IMG/VR virus record: IMGVR_UViG_3300047358_000424
Span: 1 to 42,465 of that record
Length of the DNA: 42,465 nucleotides
Origin: a virus
Strand: one strand, 5' to 3'
Shown: in pieces, positions 7,627 to 15,405 of the stretch
How the letters are laid out: the number at the start of each line of letters is the position of its first letter
How positions within the stretch are numbered: the stretch's first letter is position 1
The notes under the pieces: model-generated
Told to the model about the DNA's origin: nothing
Seen by the model: only the letters and a program-made list of their open reading frames with translations
Databases searched by the model: none
Position numbers and translations under genes: made by a program

Positions 7627-9507
7627 TTAGCACCAAGTTAGTCCGAGATCAATATCGGCAATAACTGGCACTTTGAGCGGTATAGCATTTTCCATAATAG
7701 TTTTCAAGTCTAAACTGTCTTTTTCTGAGTCAACCATAGCGTTGATCTCATCGTGAACTGGTAATCGCATGTCAAAACCAGCTTCGTAAGCATCAACCAT
7801 TGCTTTTTTTGCTTGGTCTGCGGCACTTCCCTGAATCAATCTGTTAAGTGCTTTGCTGGTATATGCTCTTTGAAGTGGTTTGTTTGGGTATTTTCCTTTT
7901 GCCATTCCGTAGCCTTTTACTGCTGTTTCTTCGAAGCTTGGTGTCCAGAAGTCAAATCTGGCTCTGCGTCCTAAAATTGTTTTAATGTATCCTCTGGAAC
8001 TGGCAATGTTCATAGCATTGTCAAACAAAACTTTAAGGAATGGAGCTTCACTGTTAAACTTGCGCATTGTTTCTTTGCACGCTTCTTCAGATATGCCGAG
8101 GGTTGTCGCCATCTTTTTCATACCCATTCCGTAACTAATACCCAAGCATAGCATTTTGCAGGTATCGTATGGCAGGCCTGTTGTTTTTTCGAAGAAAGTG
8201 TATAGCTTTTCTCCCTGCTCAAAGGCTTGTTTAGCTTCTAGGGCTTTTGGCAGGGGACGTCCAAATTCCCCAATAAGGGCGTAATGTACTTGGAGGCGAG
8301 GTTCTTGTGAACTGTAATCTGCTTTACACCAGAGTTTGTCGGGCTCTGCAATATACAAGGCTCGGATTGCTTTTCCAATATCACTTCGCTTAGGGACTTG
8401 TTGCATGTTCGGGTTGGCTGAAGATAGCCTCCCTGAACGAGTCCCACCAGTGTCCGATGCAACCTGTTTGAAGTCTGCGTGGATTCGTCCTTTATAATTT
8501 TGGTTGAGAATGATGTCTTCAATAAAGACTTTTCTGAGTCTGTTAATGCTTCTTGCTTCATGAATTAGTTTAACTTCAGGATGATTGCAATTTGTTAGAA
8601 AATCTTTAGATACGGATGGGTTTCCTTTTTCTGTTTTTGGAACAACAAGACCCAGCTTTTCTATGTGATGTGCTAGCTGAGCTGGAGACCAAATATCTAG
8701 GTTTGAGAAATGCTTTTTTAGTTCTTTTTCCTTTGCTTTAAGTTTATTGTTTAGTTGCTCCGCGCCATCAATGTTTACAGGAACACCTTTCATTGTCATA
8801 TGAACAAGGACTGGGGTTAGTTTACATTCTAGCTCCCATACAGGCCACAAGCCTTGCTCTTTTAGTACAGGTATTTGGTGCTGGTATACGTCCCAAGTAT
8901 TCCTTGCATCAATCTCAGCATATTCACCTACGTATCTGGCTGGAAGTTTCCACATACCGCCTTTGGGATCTACTCCGTAAAGCTTTGCGGCCTTTTTTAA
9001 GTTGTCTTCAAACTTAGTTCGCTTGAGATACTTTTTGGATAGATTGTTTAGGCTGTATGAATACTGCTCTTCATCAATCAGTGCTTCTGCAATTTGCACA
9101 TCTCGGACTGGGCATGTGATATCTATGCCTAGAACTTTAAGCCAACCAAGATCATATGCTGCGTTAGCGAACAGTATTTCAGTGCTGTTCTTGATTACGT
9201 TTTGTATGTAATTACAAATTAGATTTTTATCTAAGTTGTCTCCGCCTTGATGATCAATTGGTAGGTAAACCTCTTGGTGTTCGTCAGCTATTGCAATGCC
9301 GACTACTTTTCCTTCTCCTCGTTTGTAGGATGGTCCTAGCTTTTTTAGGTTTGGATCGCAGGTTTCTAAGTCAATTGCGATGATTTTGCCAAAACTTGGT
9401 AGCTGTGCTGGTGGTCTCCAGTTGCAGCTGGGTTGCATTTGTTTTGGTAAATCTAGTGCGGGTTTTTCGCTTCGTTCCAGCTGAAAAAGGTCTATTTGTG
9501 TTGGCAT
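7627..9507 (-). CDS. polA: DNA polymerase, family A (exonuclease plus polymerase)
   Basis: The replicative polymerase, 626 residues. The 3'-5' exonuclease domain has ExoI IDLETC (D46, E48), ExoII NAAYDLGWL (N115, D119) and ExoIII YAEID (Y196, D200). The polymerase domain has motif A DYSSQEPRL (D397), motif B KMLCLGISYG (K451 to G460) and motif C HDE (585-587). No 5'-3' exonuclease domain is present. Residue L455 aligns with E. coli Pol I Phe762, so this is a Leu762-type enzyme. Motif A reads SSQEPR instead of the usual SQIELR. The stop is followed by the 194-aa gene, and the start lies directly after the 90-aa gene, so expression is coupled to the cassette upstream. Confidence 0.97.
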   Translation of the reverse strand: MPTQIDLFQLERSEKPALDLPKQMQPSCNWRPPAQLPSFGKIIAIDLETCDPNLKKLGPSYKRGEGKVVGIAIADEHQEVYLPIDHQGGDNLDKNLICNYIQNVIKNSTEILFANAAYDLGWLKVLGIDITCPVRDVQIAEALIDEEQYSYSLNNLSKKYLKRTKFEDNLKKAAKLYGVDPKGGMWKLPARYVGEYAEIDARNTWDVYQHQIPVLKEQGLWPVWELECKLTPVLVHMTMKGVPVNIDGAEQLNNKLKAKEKELKKHFSNLDIWSPAQLAHHIEKLGLVVPKTEKGNPSVSKDFLTNCNHPEVKLIHEARSINRLRKVFIEDIILNQNYKGRIHADFKQVASDTGGTRSGRLSSANPNMQQVPKRSDIGKAIRALYIAEPDKLWCKADYSSQEPRLQVHYALIGEFGRPLPKALEAKQAFEQGEKLYTFFEKTTGLPYDTCKMLCLGISYGMGMKKMATTLGISEEACKETMRKFNSEAPFLKVLFDNAMNIASSRGYIKTILGRRARFDFWTPSFEETAVKGYGMAKGKYPNKPLQRAYTSKALNRLIQGSAADQAKKAMVDAYEAGFDMRLPVHDEINAMVDSEKDSLDLKTIMENAIPLKVPVIADIDLGLTWC

Positions 9508-9780
9508 TTAGTTTGAATCAGAGCTATTAGTTGCGTTAATGATTTCATTTTCTTTTATCAACCTGTTGATCGCAAGCCAAGGTTTAGACCTCAGCTCTAG
9601 GTTGATCTCTGATTCGCTTTTTACTCGGAGAAGTCCGTTCGCGAAGCCCCATTCTGCTGCTTTTCTGTATTCTGCAAATGGATCTCGTCTTAAAATAGAC
9701 TTGATTCCTTTTTCTACAATAGCAAGTGTTTCGCTGACTGTGTTTGTTTCTGGGTCGTATATTGGTGTTAATTTGTCCAT
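9508..9780 (-). CDS. Hypothetical protein, 90 aa
   Basis: A 90-residue protein with two predicted helical segments and a Ser/Asn-rich end. Its stop abuts the polymerase start and its start overlaps the VRR-NUC gene end by 13 nt, so it is embedded in a tightly packed replication operon. No motif or family is recognised. The spacing, and the lack of any other frame through this stretch, support a real gene. Confidence 0.68.
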   Translation of the reverse strand: MDKLTPIYDPETNTVSETLAIVEKGIKSILRRDPFAEYRKAAEWGFANGLLRVKSESEINLELRSKPWLAINRLIKENEIINATNSSDSN

Positions 9781-10178
9781 GTTTTTGTGTAGTTGATGAA
9801 ATCAGTAAAGCCTTTTTTGTCTAATGAAAAAATAACTTCTTTTCCGTTTTCTTCTATGCCTTCTTTTCCAATAGAGCTGGCGTCAAACATCATCATTATG
9901 AATCTCTTTGACTTTGGGTAGGCAGAGAGTGTGATGCACTTGTTGACTGAATCTTTGAGGACAACATTGCTTTTGATTTGGAAAGCGGCTTGTTCTGGTC
10001 GCAGCTTTTTGGTCTCAAACTTACTTTCAATAAGAAGTACTTTGTTTGGTAGAATAGCCAAGATATCTGGAACGCCATTCGATGTAGTAGTTTCAATGCG
10101 CTGAATGACAGCTTTTGTGTCAAGGCACTCAAAAAACATCCTCCGTATCCAGCGATTGAAATCTTTCTCTGTTGTCAT
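9768..10178 (-). CDS. VRR-NUC domain nuclease
   Basis: A 136-residue stand-alone VRR-NUC endonuclease of the PD-(D/E)xK superfamily. Visible motifs are GVPD (35-38), ExK as ESK (51-53) and RPEQ (60-63). Stand-alone phage VRR-NUC proteins are Holliday-junction or structure-specific nucleases. I chose the ATG at 10178 because the frame further upstream lies wholly inside the JAB gene. That start overlaps the JAB gene by 50 nt and has no Shine-Dalgarno; an ATG at 10205 is an alternative. It is the junction between the ubiquitin-like cassette and the replication genes. Confidence 0.85.
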   Translation of the reverse strand: MTTEKDFNRWIRRMFFECLDTKAVIQRIETTTSNGVPDILAILPNKVLLIESKFETKKLRPEQAAFQIKSNVVLKDSVNKCITLSAYPKSKRFIMMMFDASSIGKEGIEENGKEVIFSLDKKGFTDFINYTKTWTN

Positions 10179-11307
10179 CAAGCAATTGGTAGTCTCTGAG
10201 ACCATGTTTGATGTCTTCGATGGTGTTGTCAACTCCGTTGTATTGAGATGTTTCTTTGAGAAACACTTTAGTGAGTTTGATAGCTTCTTTACCTTCTTTT
10301 GTGCTAAGGAACTCTTCGCTATCGTATAGCGCGCTAAGGTCTGAGGCAGCTTTTGAATCTTCGGTTTCTCCTGTGTAAAGCTTGTGATAGCCTTCGTGAT
10401 CACCGATGTGGTTATAGTAGCCAATAAGAATGTCTTCGTATTCATAATCAGTAAGGATTAGGTTTACCAACTCAGATGCTATGTCTGTGTGGGTTTTTTC
10501 TTTTTCTTTTTTTTTAAATTTTGGTGGTGTGTTGAAACTTGTTCCAGTGTTTGCAATTCCATCTGTTCCATAGTGCCAACCAAGTTGATGTGAGTGGATG
10601 TTGTTTGAGTATTTACTCGTGTATGTTTTCTTTTTTACATTAGACATGGTCTCAAACTTGCACTTTTTGTGGTTAGTGGGTAGAGTTACAATGTCTTTTG
10701 TGTGTAGATAATTTATAAGGTCACGTTCAACTTTGTCGGGTATAGCCGCTGTTTTCTTAAAAGGACTTTCTGCTTGCTCGATGTAAGTGCCTGCTTCGAT
10801 TTCTGAGTGACAACCACCAATAGTGATTCGACAGTGGATATCAAAGTTATCAGGTTCATCCATGTTACCAATTGTAAAATGAATGCCTTCACGGTTTTCT
10901 TCGTCGGACTCATCTGTTCCTGATTGAAATGCCGATACCGAACAGTGATGGTGGATGGTTCCAAACATAACATCTGGATATAACTTACGTTGCTTCTTGT
11001 AATCTGGGTGGTCTGGTAGTGAGCTAACAGACATACCATGTGTCTCTTGTGGTGGAACCCACCAACTCCAGGGTGTATCGCTGGTGTCGTCGTAGAATAG
11101 ATACACAAGTGTTTCTGAATCAAACTCATCGTATGAGTGTTTCATGAAACTAAGGATCTGCTTCCACATGGATCGTGGAATCTTTTTACCTTTAAACTCA
11201 GGGATAAGGTTTTCTGTGTTGTTTACTTCAATCTCTTGATATGTTGTAAACATATCGTTGTCTACTTTGTTGTAAAGCTTGTTGTTATGGATTATATGCT
11301 GAATCAT
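10129..11307 (-). CDS. JAB/MPN (JAMM) metalloprotease-like protein, putative deconjugase
   Basis: A 392-residue protein with an intact JAMM zinc signature: H119-x-H121, seven residues, S129-x2-D132 (HHHCSVSAFQSGTD). The strand-turn sequence EGIHFTIGNM follows, as in prokaryotic JAB domains encoded beside E1-like enzymes. The JAB domain spans roughly 40-180. The remaining 210 residues are helical and charged and unassigned, ending in a segment with DIKHGLRDYQLL. JAB proteins remove or mature ubiquitin-like modifiers, as eukaryotic deubiquitinases and CBASS Cap3 do. It starts 4 nt after the E1-like stop. With the E1, E2 and Ubl genes it completes a conjugation/deconjugation set. The target is unknown. 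Confidence 0.88.
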   Translation of the reverse strand: MIQHIIHNNKLYNKVDNDMFTTYQEIEVNNTENLIPEFKGKKIPRSMWKQILSFMKHSYDEFDSETLVYLFYDDTSDTPWSWWVPPQETHGMSVSSLPDHPDYKKQRKLYPDVMFGTIHHHCSVSAFQSGTDESDEENREGIHFTIGNMDEPDNFDIHCRITIGGCHSEIEAGTYIEQAESPFKKTAAIPDKVERDLINYLHTKDIVTLPTNHKKCKFETMSNVKKKTYTSKYSNNIHSHQLGWHYGTDGIANTGTSFNTPPKFKKKEKEKTHTDIASELVNLILTDYEYEDILIGYYNHIGDHEGYHKLYTGETEDSKAASDLSALYDSEEFLSTKEGKEAIKLTKVFLKETSQYNGVDNTIEDIKHGLRDYQLLDDNRERFQSLDTEDVF

Positions 11308-11311
11308 ATTA

Positions 11312-12043
11312 TTATACGGCTTGTTGTTCTTTGTATAGCTTAGTTAGGTCGGTTACTGTGATTGTTTGCATACGCGAAAACGTGCTTTGGAACTCAATAG
11401 GTAGGTATTGCGTTGCAACCAAATCGTTAACATCTATAGACAATCCGTGCCACTGCCATAGCAAATAGTTGGCAAAACTAGCTGCTACTTGATTTGCGAT
11501 AGCAAGCTGTGGTTCTGAGTCAAGTGCGATGCCCTGACAGCTTAGTGGGCTTCCTGACCTGTCTGTGGCAATCTCAGGATAACGAGCTATTGGATCAATC
11601 ATAGGATAGGAGTGCTCCAGCTCTGGGTTGTAGTAAAACGCTTGACTGGTGTGGTATTCGTTTGCGCATACAACAATTGGTTTGTTGTATTCTTTGGCTG
11701 CTTCGATTGCAGCTTTCCGAGCTGGGTGGTTGTCAACTGCGCAAATGATTACGTCGGCTTTTGAAAAGTACACCTTGTATTCCGTGCTCAGCATACTTTC
11801 GCTGAAATATTCACGAATAGCGTTTCCTTCGTCTTTTCGGAAGTTGTATTGTTTAAGCAAAGCTACTGCTTTATACTGACCGACTGCGTTGTTACGAAAC
11901 AGTTGTCTGTCAAGGTTGTGCTTTTCTAGCTTATCGCCGTCAATGATTGTTGCTGACAGGTCGAAGCTGTTTTTAAGAGCGGGAAGCATGTAGCTTGTTA
12001 CGCCGCCTGCTCCGATGATTACTGCATTTAGTGATGGTTTCAT
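11312..12043 (-). CDS. E1-like (ThiF/MoeB family) adenylyltransferase
   Basis: A 243-residue Rossmann-fold E1-like enzyme, about the length of ThiF. The nucleotide loop is GAGGVTS (11-17). The ATP/Mg motif DGDKLEKHNLDRQ follows (D35, D37, N43, R46), then GQYK with K58 and CAVDN with D104. Cys at 101, 126 and 169 are present; C169 in SCQGIALDSEPQ sits where ThiF-type enzymes of PRTRC-like systems have a conserved Cys, and is the best thioester candidate. E1 enzymes adenylate the C-terminus of a ubiquitin-like protein. It lies between a 113-aa gene and the JAB gene in the same operon as the Ubl and E2-like genes. Confidence 0.9.
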   Translation of the reverse strand: MKPSLNAVIIGAGGVTSYMLPALKNSFDLSATIIDGDKLEKHNLDRQLFRNNAVGQYKAVALLKQYNFRKDEGNAIREYFSESMLSTEYKVYFSKADVIICAVDNHPARKAAIEAAKEYNKPIVVCANEYHTSQAFYYNPELEHSYPMIDPIARYPEIATDRSGSPLSCQGIALDSEPQLAIANQVAASFANYLLWQWHGLSIDVNDLVATQYLPIEFQSTFSRMQTITVTDLTKLYKEQQAV

Positions 12044-12075
12044 AAGTGTGGTGGTATATTAATCTTTGTTAGTTT

Positions 12076-12417
12076 TTACGGTAATGATGATAGTTTTCTG
12101 TAAAGACAATACCCTGTTTCATCTAAAGGTTTGTCATATGCGTCTATGTAGCGGAGTATTGCACCACGCTTTCTACCGCAATCTGGGAGATCTTTTGCTA
12201 CGATCTTTAACAGTATGCGTAATCGGTGGTCTGAGAGACCATGTTTGATATCATAGGTGTCTTTTATAAAGCCTTGATACCGTTCTTCAGCAGCTGCTGT
12301 TCTTGACAGCTCGGCTGGTGAAAGCTTATAAGCGTGTCTAAGGTCTTCGTGAAGATGAGCACACGAAGAGTTACACTCTTGAAGTGCTTCTACTATGCTT
12401 GTTGACGATTGAGCCAT
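12076..12417 (-). CDS. Unknown protein of the ubiquitin-like cassette, 113 aa
   Basis: A 113-residue helical protein with no recognised domain. It overlaps the end of the E2-like gene by 25 nt and lies 32 nt upstream of the E1-like gene, so it is a core member of the cassette by position. Residues of about 50-65 (FIKDTYDIKHGLSDHRLR) resemble the C-terminal segment of the JAB protein (DIKHGLRDYQLL), and a 15-bp DNA stretch is shared. The Cys residues are not spaced like a RING or other treble-clef finger. It could be an adaptor or substrate-recognition subunit; that is inference. Confidence 0.72.
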   Translation of the reverse strand: MAQSSTSIVEALQECNSSCAHLHEDLRHAYKLSPAELSRTAAAEERYQGFIKDTYDIKHGLSDHRLRILLKIVAKDLPDCGRKRGAILRYIDAYDKPLDETGYCLYRKLSSLP

Positions 12418-13265
12418 GATGAAAAGTCTAGGATTGCTTCGTGTTTAGTTTCTAAGAAGAAAGTTGGGTGGTCTTTAACAAGATCAGAGTCACCGCTCCT
12501 TGGGATGCTTAGACCTGACCTATTAAACTTTAAGTAGCCAGCTTCTGCTTCTACATTTCTAAGATCGTTGTTACATAGGCTTGTGTTTAAGTCTGTTACA
12601 CTTCTTTTAATCAACTCCAGTGGTTGATCTGCATATATGTCCAAGTCTCTTGTGTCTCTGGGAAAGTTTTCGCCAGCGCAAATTTCACCACTTTCATACA
12701 CATTTGGTAGATTAGGGGCGTAGGATGTTTTTGTCGCGGGATCGTATACGAAAACATAAGGACTGCCTACTTTGAAAGCTGAGTTGTTTTCAAACGACAT
12801 GCCGAACATAAAGAACAAACTTAGGCCGTCGTTTTGTGGACACCATCGGACTGGGGAAGAAAGGCTATTTCCGCGTATAATCTCTGTTCCTTCTACTACA
12901 TTCCCATTTTCGTAGGGAATGCATAAACGGTATGGTCTTTCTTCTTCAGGGTTATCTGAAACGTTTCTTTCCAGATCTGCTCCGCTGAAGTAGAAGAAGG
13001 GTGCACGAACAAAATAGTAAATCATATTTTGAGATGAGGATGTGTCTCCTTTTACGTAACATGCACTATTTATTAAATAATGAAGGGTCTCTGATTCGCT
13101 TGATAGTGTAAGATACCTCGCAAACGGAGTTACGTAGAAAGTCGGCTTTACTTTTACAGAGGCTAGAGCATCTTCTTGCCTAGCAAGGATTGATTCTACA
13201 ACGGTTCGTCGATAGAAATTTCCATCATTTTTTAAGATATATTCCTGATGAGCTGCGGTGGACAT
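12393..13265 (-). CDS. E2-like protein (prokaryotic E2 family B / PRTRC-B-like)
   Basis: A 290-residue protein with the ATG start at 13265; an in-frame TTG lies ten codons upstream. The segment PVRWCPQNDGLSLFFMFG followed by SPYVFVYDP and then LPNVYESGEICAG (186-198) matches the layout of prokaryotic E2 family B / PRTRC system protein B. It also strongly resembles the eukaryotic E2 active-site motif HPNV..GxxC. C196 is the candidate catalytic cysteine. The N-terminal 130 residues are less conserved beta-rich sequence. E2s accept a modifier from E1 as a thioester. The assignment rests on motif and gene context, since overall similarity to known E2s cannot be measured here. Confidence 0.75.
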   Translation of the reverse strand: MSTAAHQEYILKNDGNFYRRTVVESILARQEDALASVKVKPTFYVTPFARYLTLSSESETLHYLINSACYVKGDTSSSQNMIYYFVRAPFFYFSGADLERNVSDNPEEERPYRLCIPYENGNVVEGTEIIRGNSLSSPVRWCPQNDGLSLFFMFGMSFENNSAFKVGSPYVFVYDPATKTSYAPNLPNVYESGEICAGENFPRDTRDLDIYADQPLELIKRSVTDLNTSLCNNDLRNVEAEAGYLKFNRSGLSIPRSGDSDLVKDHPTFFLETKHEAILDFSSWLNRQQA

Positions 13266-13376
13266 GATTGGCTTTGGTTGTTGATTAAAAAACAATCAGT
13301 GGATGACTGCATCCTTTTCCTCTTGGGGCTGATTACCTCCCTCACGCTGTTGCGACTTTACTATTAAGTTAGCAAA

Positions 13377-13607
13377 CTATGCCTTGCTGGATGCTTGTTG
13401 CTCCAGCGTTATAGCACTGTAATTACTGATGTATTCGTTGTGGTCGAGAGTCTCGCCACCCGAAACGGCATTGACTGATTCTGGTGCAGACAAAGCTGCA
13501 AGAATCGAACGATCTGTGAGGATGTCACCAACCGTTGTATTTTCGTCGAAGCTACGAGTAACTGTGTTAGTTAGACCGTAGCGGAGGGTTACTGTTGTTT
13601 GCGCCAT
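13377..13607 (-). CDS. Ubiquitin-like beta-grasp modifier protein
   Basis: A 76-residue protein, the length of ubiquitin. The pattern is a beta hairpin (TTVTLRYGLTNTVTRSF), TTVGDIL leading into a helix, then shorter strands (VNAVSGGETL, SAITLEQQ), which is the beta-grasp layout. It ends QASSKA with no terminal Gly-Gly, and the stop is clear, so either the end is processed or the chemistry differs. It is the first gene of a run also holding E2-like, E1-like and JAB genes, which is the main support for its role. The leader is A-rich without Shine-Dalgarno (AATAAAAACAAACATAAAT). Fold-level call only; PRTRC protein C is a possible relative. Confidence 0.72.
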   Translation of the reverse strand: MAQTTVTLRYGLTNTVTRSFDENTTVGDILTDRSILAALSAPESVNAVSGGETLDHNEYISNYSAITLEQQASSKA

Positions 13608-13768
13608 ATTTATGTTTGTTTTTATTGTTCTTGTTGTGTTTTTGACTCACATGAGCCCAAAAAATATCTAATTCTACTTGACATGTTTAACTTTACCAAG
13701 CACGCTGTTTGCTACAGCTAGGTTGTTTTGGCATAGTTGTTATCTGTTGTTCTATTGTTCCTTGGTTA

Positions 13769-13799
13769 AGCAGTCTGTCCTTCGGGGCAGGCTGCTTTT
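13769..13799 (+). terminator. UUCG-loop hairpin with T-run (plus orientation)
   Basis: A 12-bp stem, AGCAGTCTGTCC (13769-13780) with GGGCAGGCTGCT (13785-13796), includes two G-U pairs when read on the plus strand and a TTCG tetraloop, then TTT. This is a textbook plus-strand terminator, although the genes on both sides lie on the minus strand. Confidence 0.7.
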
Positions 13800-13808
13800 C
13801 TAAAGTGG

Positions 13809-13848
13809 GTAGCCCTTGATCCTTCGACCAAGACCAAGGGCTACTTTT
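13809..13848 (+). terminator. Second tandem hairpin with T-run (plus orientation)
   Basis: A perfect 10-bp stem, GTAGCCCTTG (13809-13818) with CAAGGGCTAC (13835-13844), is followed by TTTT. It lies 10 nt after the first hairpin. The 300-bp gap 13608-13907 holds these two hairpins and the A-rich leader of the Ubl gene; I see no convincing gene in it. Confidence 0.65.
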
Positions 13849-13907
13849 AGTAGTAGTTCTGATGCCGTCTCCGATTATCACTGTCTCTTAAAACTCTGAA
13901 CGTATAT

Positions 13908-14246
13908 CTAGTGAGGGCACACTTTAGAACGTCGAGAGCGAGAGGGACGATTACTCTCAGAACTACTTTTGTTGTCTTGTTGCTTACCATAAGTGCTTGT
14001 GTTGACGAGCATTTGTGGTGGGTTTACTACTGCGTACAGTAAGCAGGTTAGCAGTGTAAACCAAAGACCTGTAAAGAACGCGGTGATCATTCCGCTAAAT
14101 GTGCCTGCGAAAAGGATAGGTATACCAAACGTAATGATCACATCCAATATCTTTCTTATTTTTAGTGTGCGGTGGAGACCGAGTGTTCTTGTCAGCACTA
14201 GGAGAATACTTAGTGCTGAAATTAAAGAGAATAGTATGATTTCCAT
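13908..14246 (-). CDS. Membrane protein, 112 aa, three to four TM segments
   Basis: A 112-residue hydrophobic protein with TM segments near 2-19, 35-53 and 57-74, then a hydrophilic Ser/Arg-rich tail (SSSESNRPSRSRRS). No family recognised. It follows the 61-aa gene by 3 nt and is upstream of the tandem hairpins that separate it from the ubiquitin-like cassette. An early-expressed inner-membrane protein could take part in takeover or superinfection exclusion; there is no direct evidence. Confidence 0.68.
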   Translation of the reverse strand: MEIILFSLISALSILLVLTRTLGLHRTLKIRKILDVIITFGIPILFAGTFSGMITAFFTGLWFTLLTCLLYAVVNPPQMLVNTSTYGKQQDNKSSSESNRPSRSRRSKVCPH

Positions 14247-14249
14247 GAC

Positions 14250-14435
14250 TTAATAGGTCGCTAACGTTGTTGTGTTGATGTTGACTTGTTCTGTGACGAC
14301 TACTTGGTTTGAGCCTATACTGAAGGGTAGGTCTTCTGGTGTGCCGTCCCAGTCACAAGGAACTAGAACTGGTGTGATTTTAGAAACTTGCTCTCCTGTG
14401 TAGGAGAGCAAGATTGCTGGTTGTTTATTATCCAT
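14250..14435 (-). CDS. Hypothetical protein, 61 aa
   Basis: A 61-residue protein, Thr/Val-rich and probably beta-stranded (MDNKQPAILLSYTGEQVSKI). Its ATG overlaps the stop of the 313-aa gene by 8 nt and it precedes the membrane protein gene by 3 nt, so it belongs to one transcript. No motif recognised. Confidence 0.65.
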   Translation of the reverse strand: MDNKQPAILLSYTGEQVSKITPVLVPCDWDGTPEDLPFSIGSNQVVVTEQVNINTTTLATY

Positions 14436-15369
14436 TTTGATCTAGTCGACTGGTTACTAGGCGTTTGCGGCGAATTGGATTCATTCGTTTCATCCAAGAG
14501 CCAAGTTCAATATCTATCTTGTTATCTGAAGCTAGGTATGATTGTTGTAGACGATTGCGGGATTCTTTGTTGTAGTAGCTGGGTTCTGGTAGTGTGTTGG
14601 TGTAGATACCGTTGAGGACACCACCAGATCCCCTTTTGCGATCTATTTGGTTAGAACGCATTTTGTCATCCCATTCGTCGCTGCGAGGTGGTGTGCCAAG
14701 GAATCGAGCATCGTCTGGATCGCATTCTGGATCTTGATAGAACGACTCTGCATACTCTTGAGTAATGGCTGATTGGTCAGCTGACTCTAGTGATTCATAC
14801 TCTGAGTAGTATAGATTGTGTCGCTCATTGGTGTGCTCATGTGACAAGTGAGCTGTGATGTCGCAATTGGTGTAACGGATAGTCTTTTTTACGATCTCGT
14901 ATGCGTTGTCTGCAAGCCACTGGTCAGATGCGTGCTTGAGAAACTCTGCTAGCCGTGGTGATGAGCCAGCTATTTGGTCATGAAGTCTATCACGTAGAGA
15001 TGATTTGGTTTCTGTGCTGGTAGTGTCATCGCTGAACACTTGCTTGATAGCTTCGACTGCATCTTCTTTAGCTGCTTGCTCCATTGCTTGAACACAGCTG
15101 ATGTCACCTGCTTGGCGATCATCTTGTGGGCTAGAGTGTGACTGGTAGTGGTTGTGATACTCAGCCATCCACTGGTCGACTAGGATAGAAACCATAGTCT
15201 CATCTACGTCACGAGTGATTGAATCTTTGGAATACTTACTCTTGGTTTTGAGTCTGTATGCGTGATTCTTAGCTAATTGGAACAGGAATCTCCAGGCTGA
15301 CTTGTTCTCTTCTGAGTAACGTTCAGTTGAGTTGATCTCTGTGATGGTGTCTATGATTTCTGTTTGCAT
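14428..15369 (-). CDS. Hypothetical protein, 313 aa
   Basis: A 313-residue hydrophilic, mostly helical acidic protein with a basic C-terminus (MNPIRRKRLVTSRL). It contains several His/Glu/Asp-rich stretches (DITAHLSHEHTNERHN; DPECDPDDARF) but no catalytic motif I can name. It is the largest unknown in the early part of the minus-strand block and begins just downstream of a strong hairpin (15406-15456). Early position and lack of homology cues suggest a host-takeover factor; that is inference only. Confidence 0.78.
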   Translation of the reverse strand: MQTEIIDTITEINSTERYSEENKSAWRFLFQLAKNHAYRLKTKSKYSKDSITRDVDETMVSILVDQWMAEYHNHYQSHSSPQDDRQAGDISCVQAMEQAAKEDAVEAIKQVFSDDTTSTETKSSLRDRLHDQIAGSSPRLAEFLKHASDQWLADNAYEIVKKTIRYTNCDITAHLSHEHTNERHNLYYSEYESLESADQSAITQEYAESFYQDPECDPDDARFLGTPPRSDEWDDKMRSNQIDRKRGSGGVLNGIYTNTLPEPSYYNKESRNRLQQSYLASDNKIDIELGSWMKRMNPIRRKRLVTSRLDQNG

Positions 15370-15405
15370 TGTTATATATGTTATTGTGTTGGTGAAAATC
15401 TTTAT

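Noticed and set aside
10179-10445. N-terminal extension of the VRR-NUC gene to 225 codons
   Set aside because: These codons lie entirely within the JAB gene in another frame and are Thr/Lys-rich; the VRR-NUC domain is complete from 10178.
13693-13881. 62-codon minus-strand open frame
   Set aside because: It runs straight through the two tandem hairpins, and its residues reflect stem sequence; no start signal or family features.
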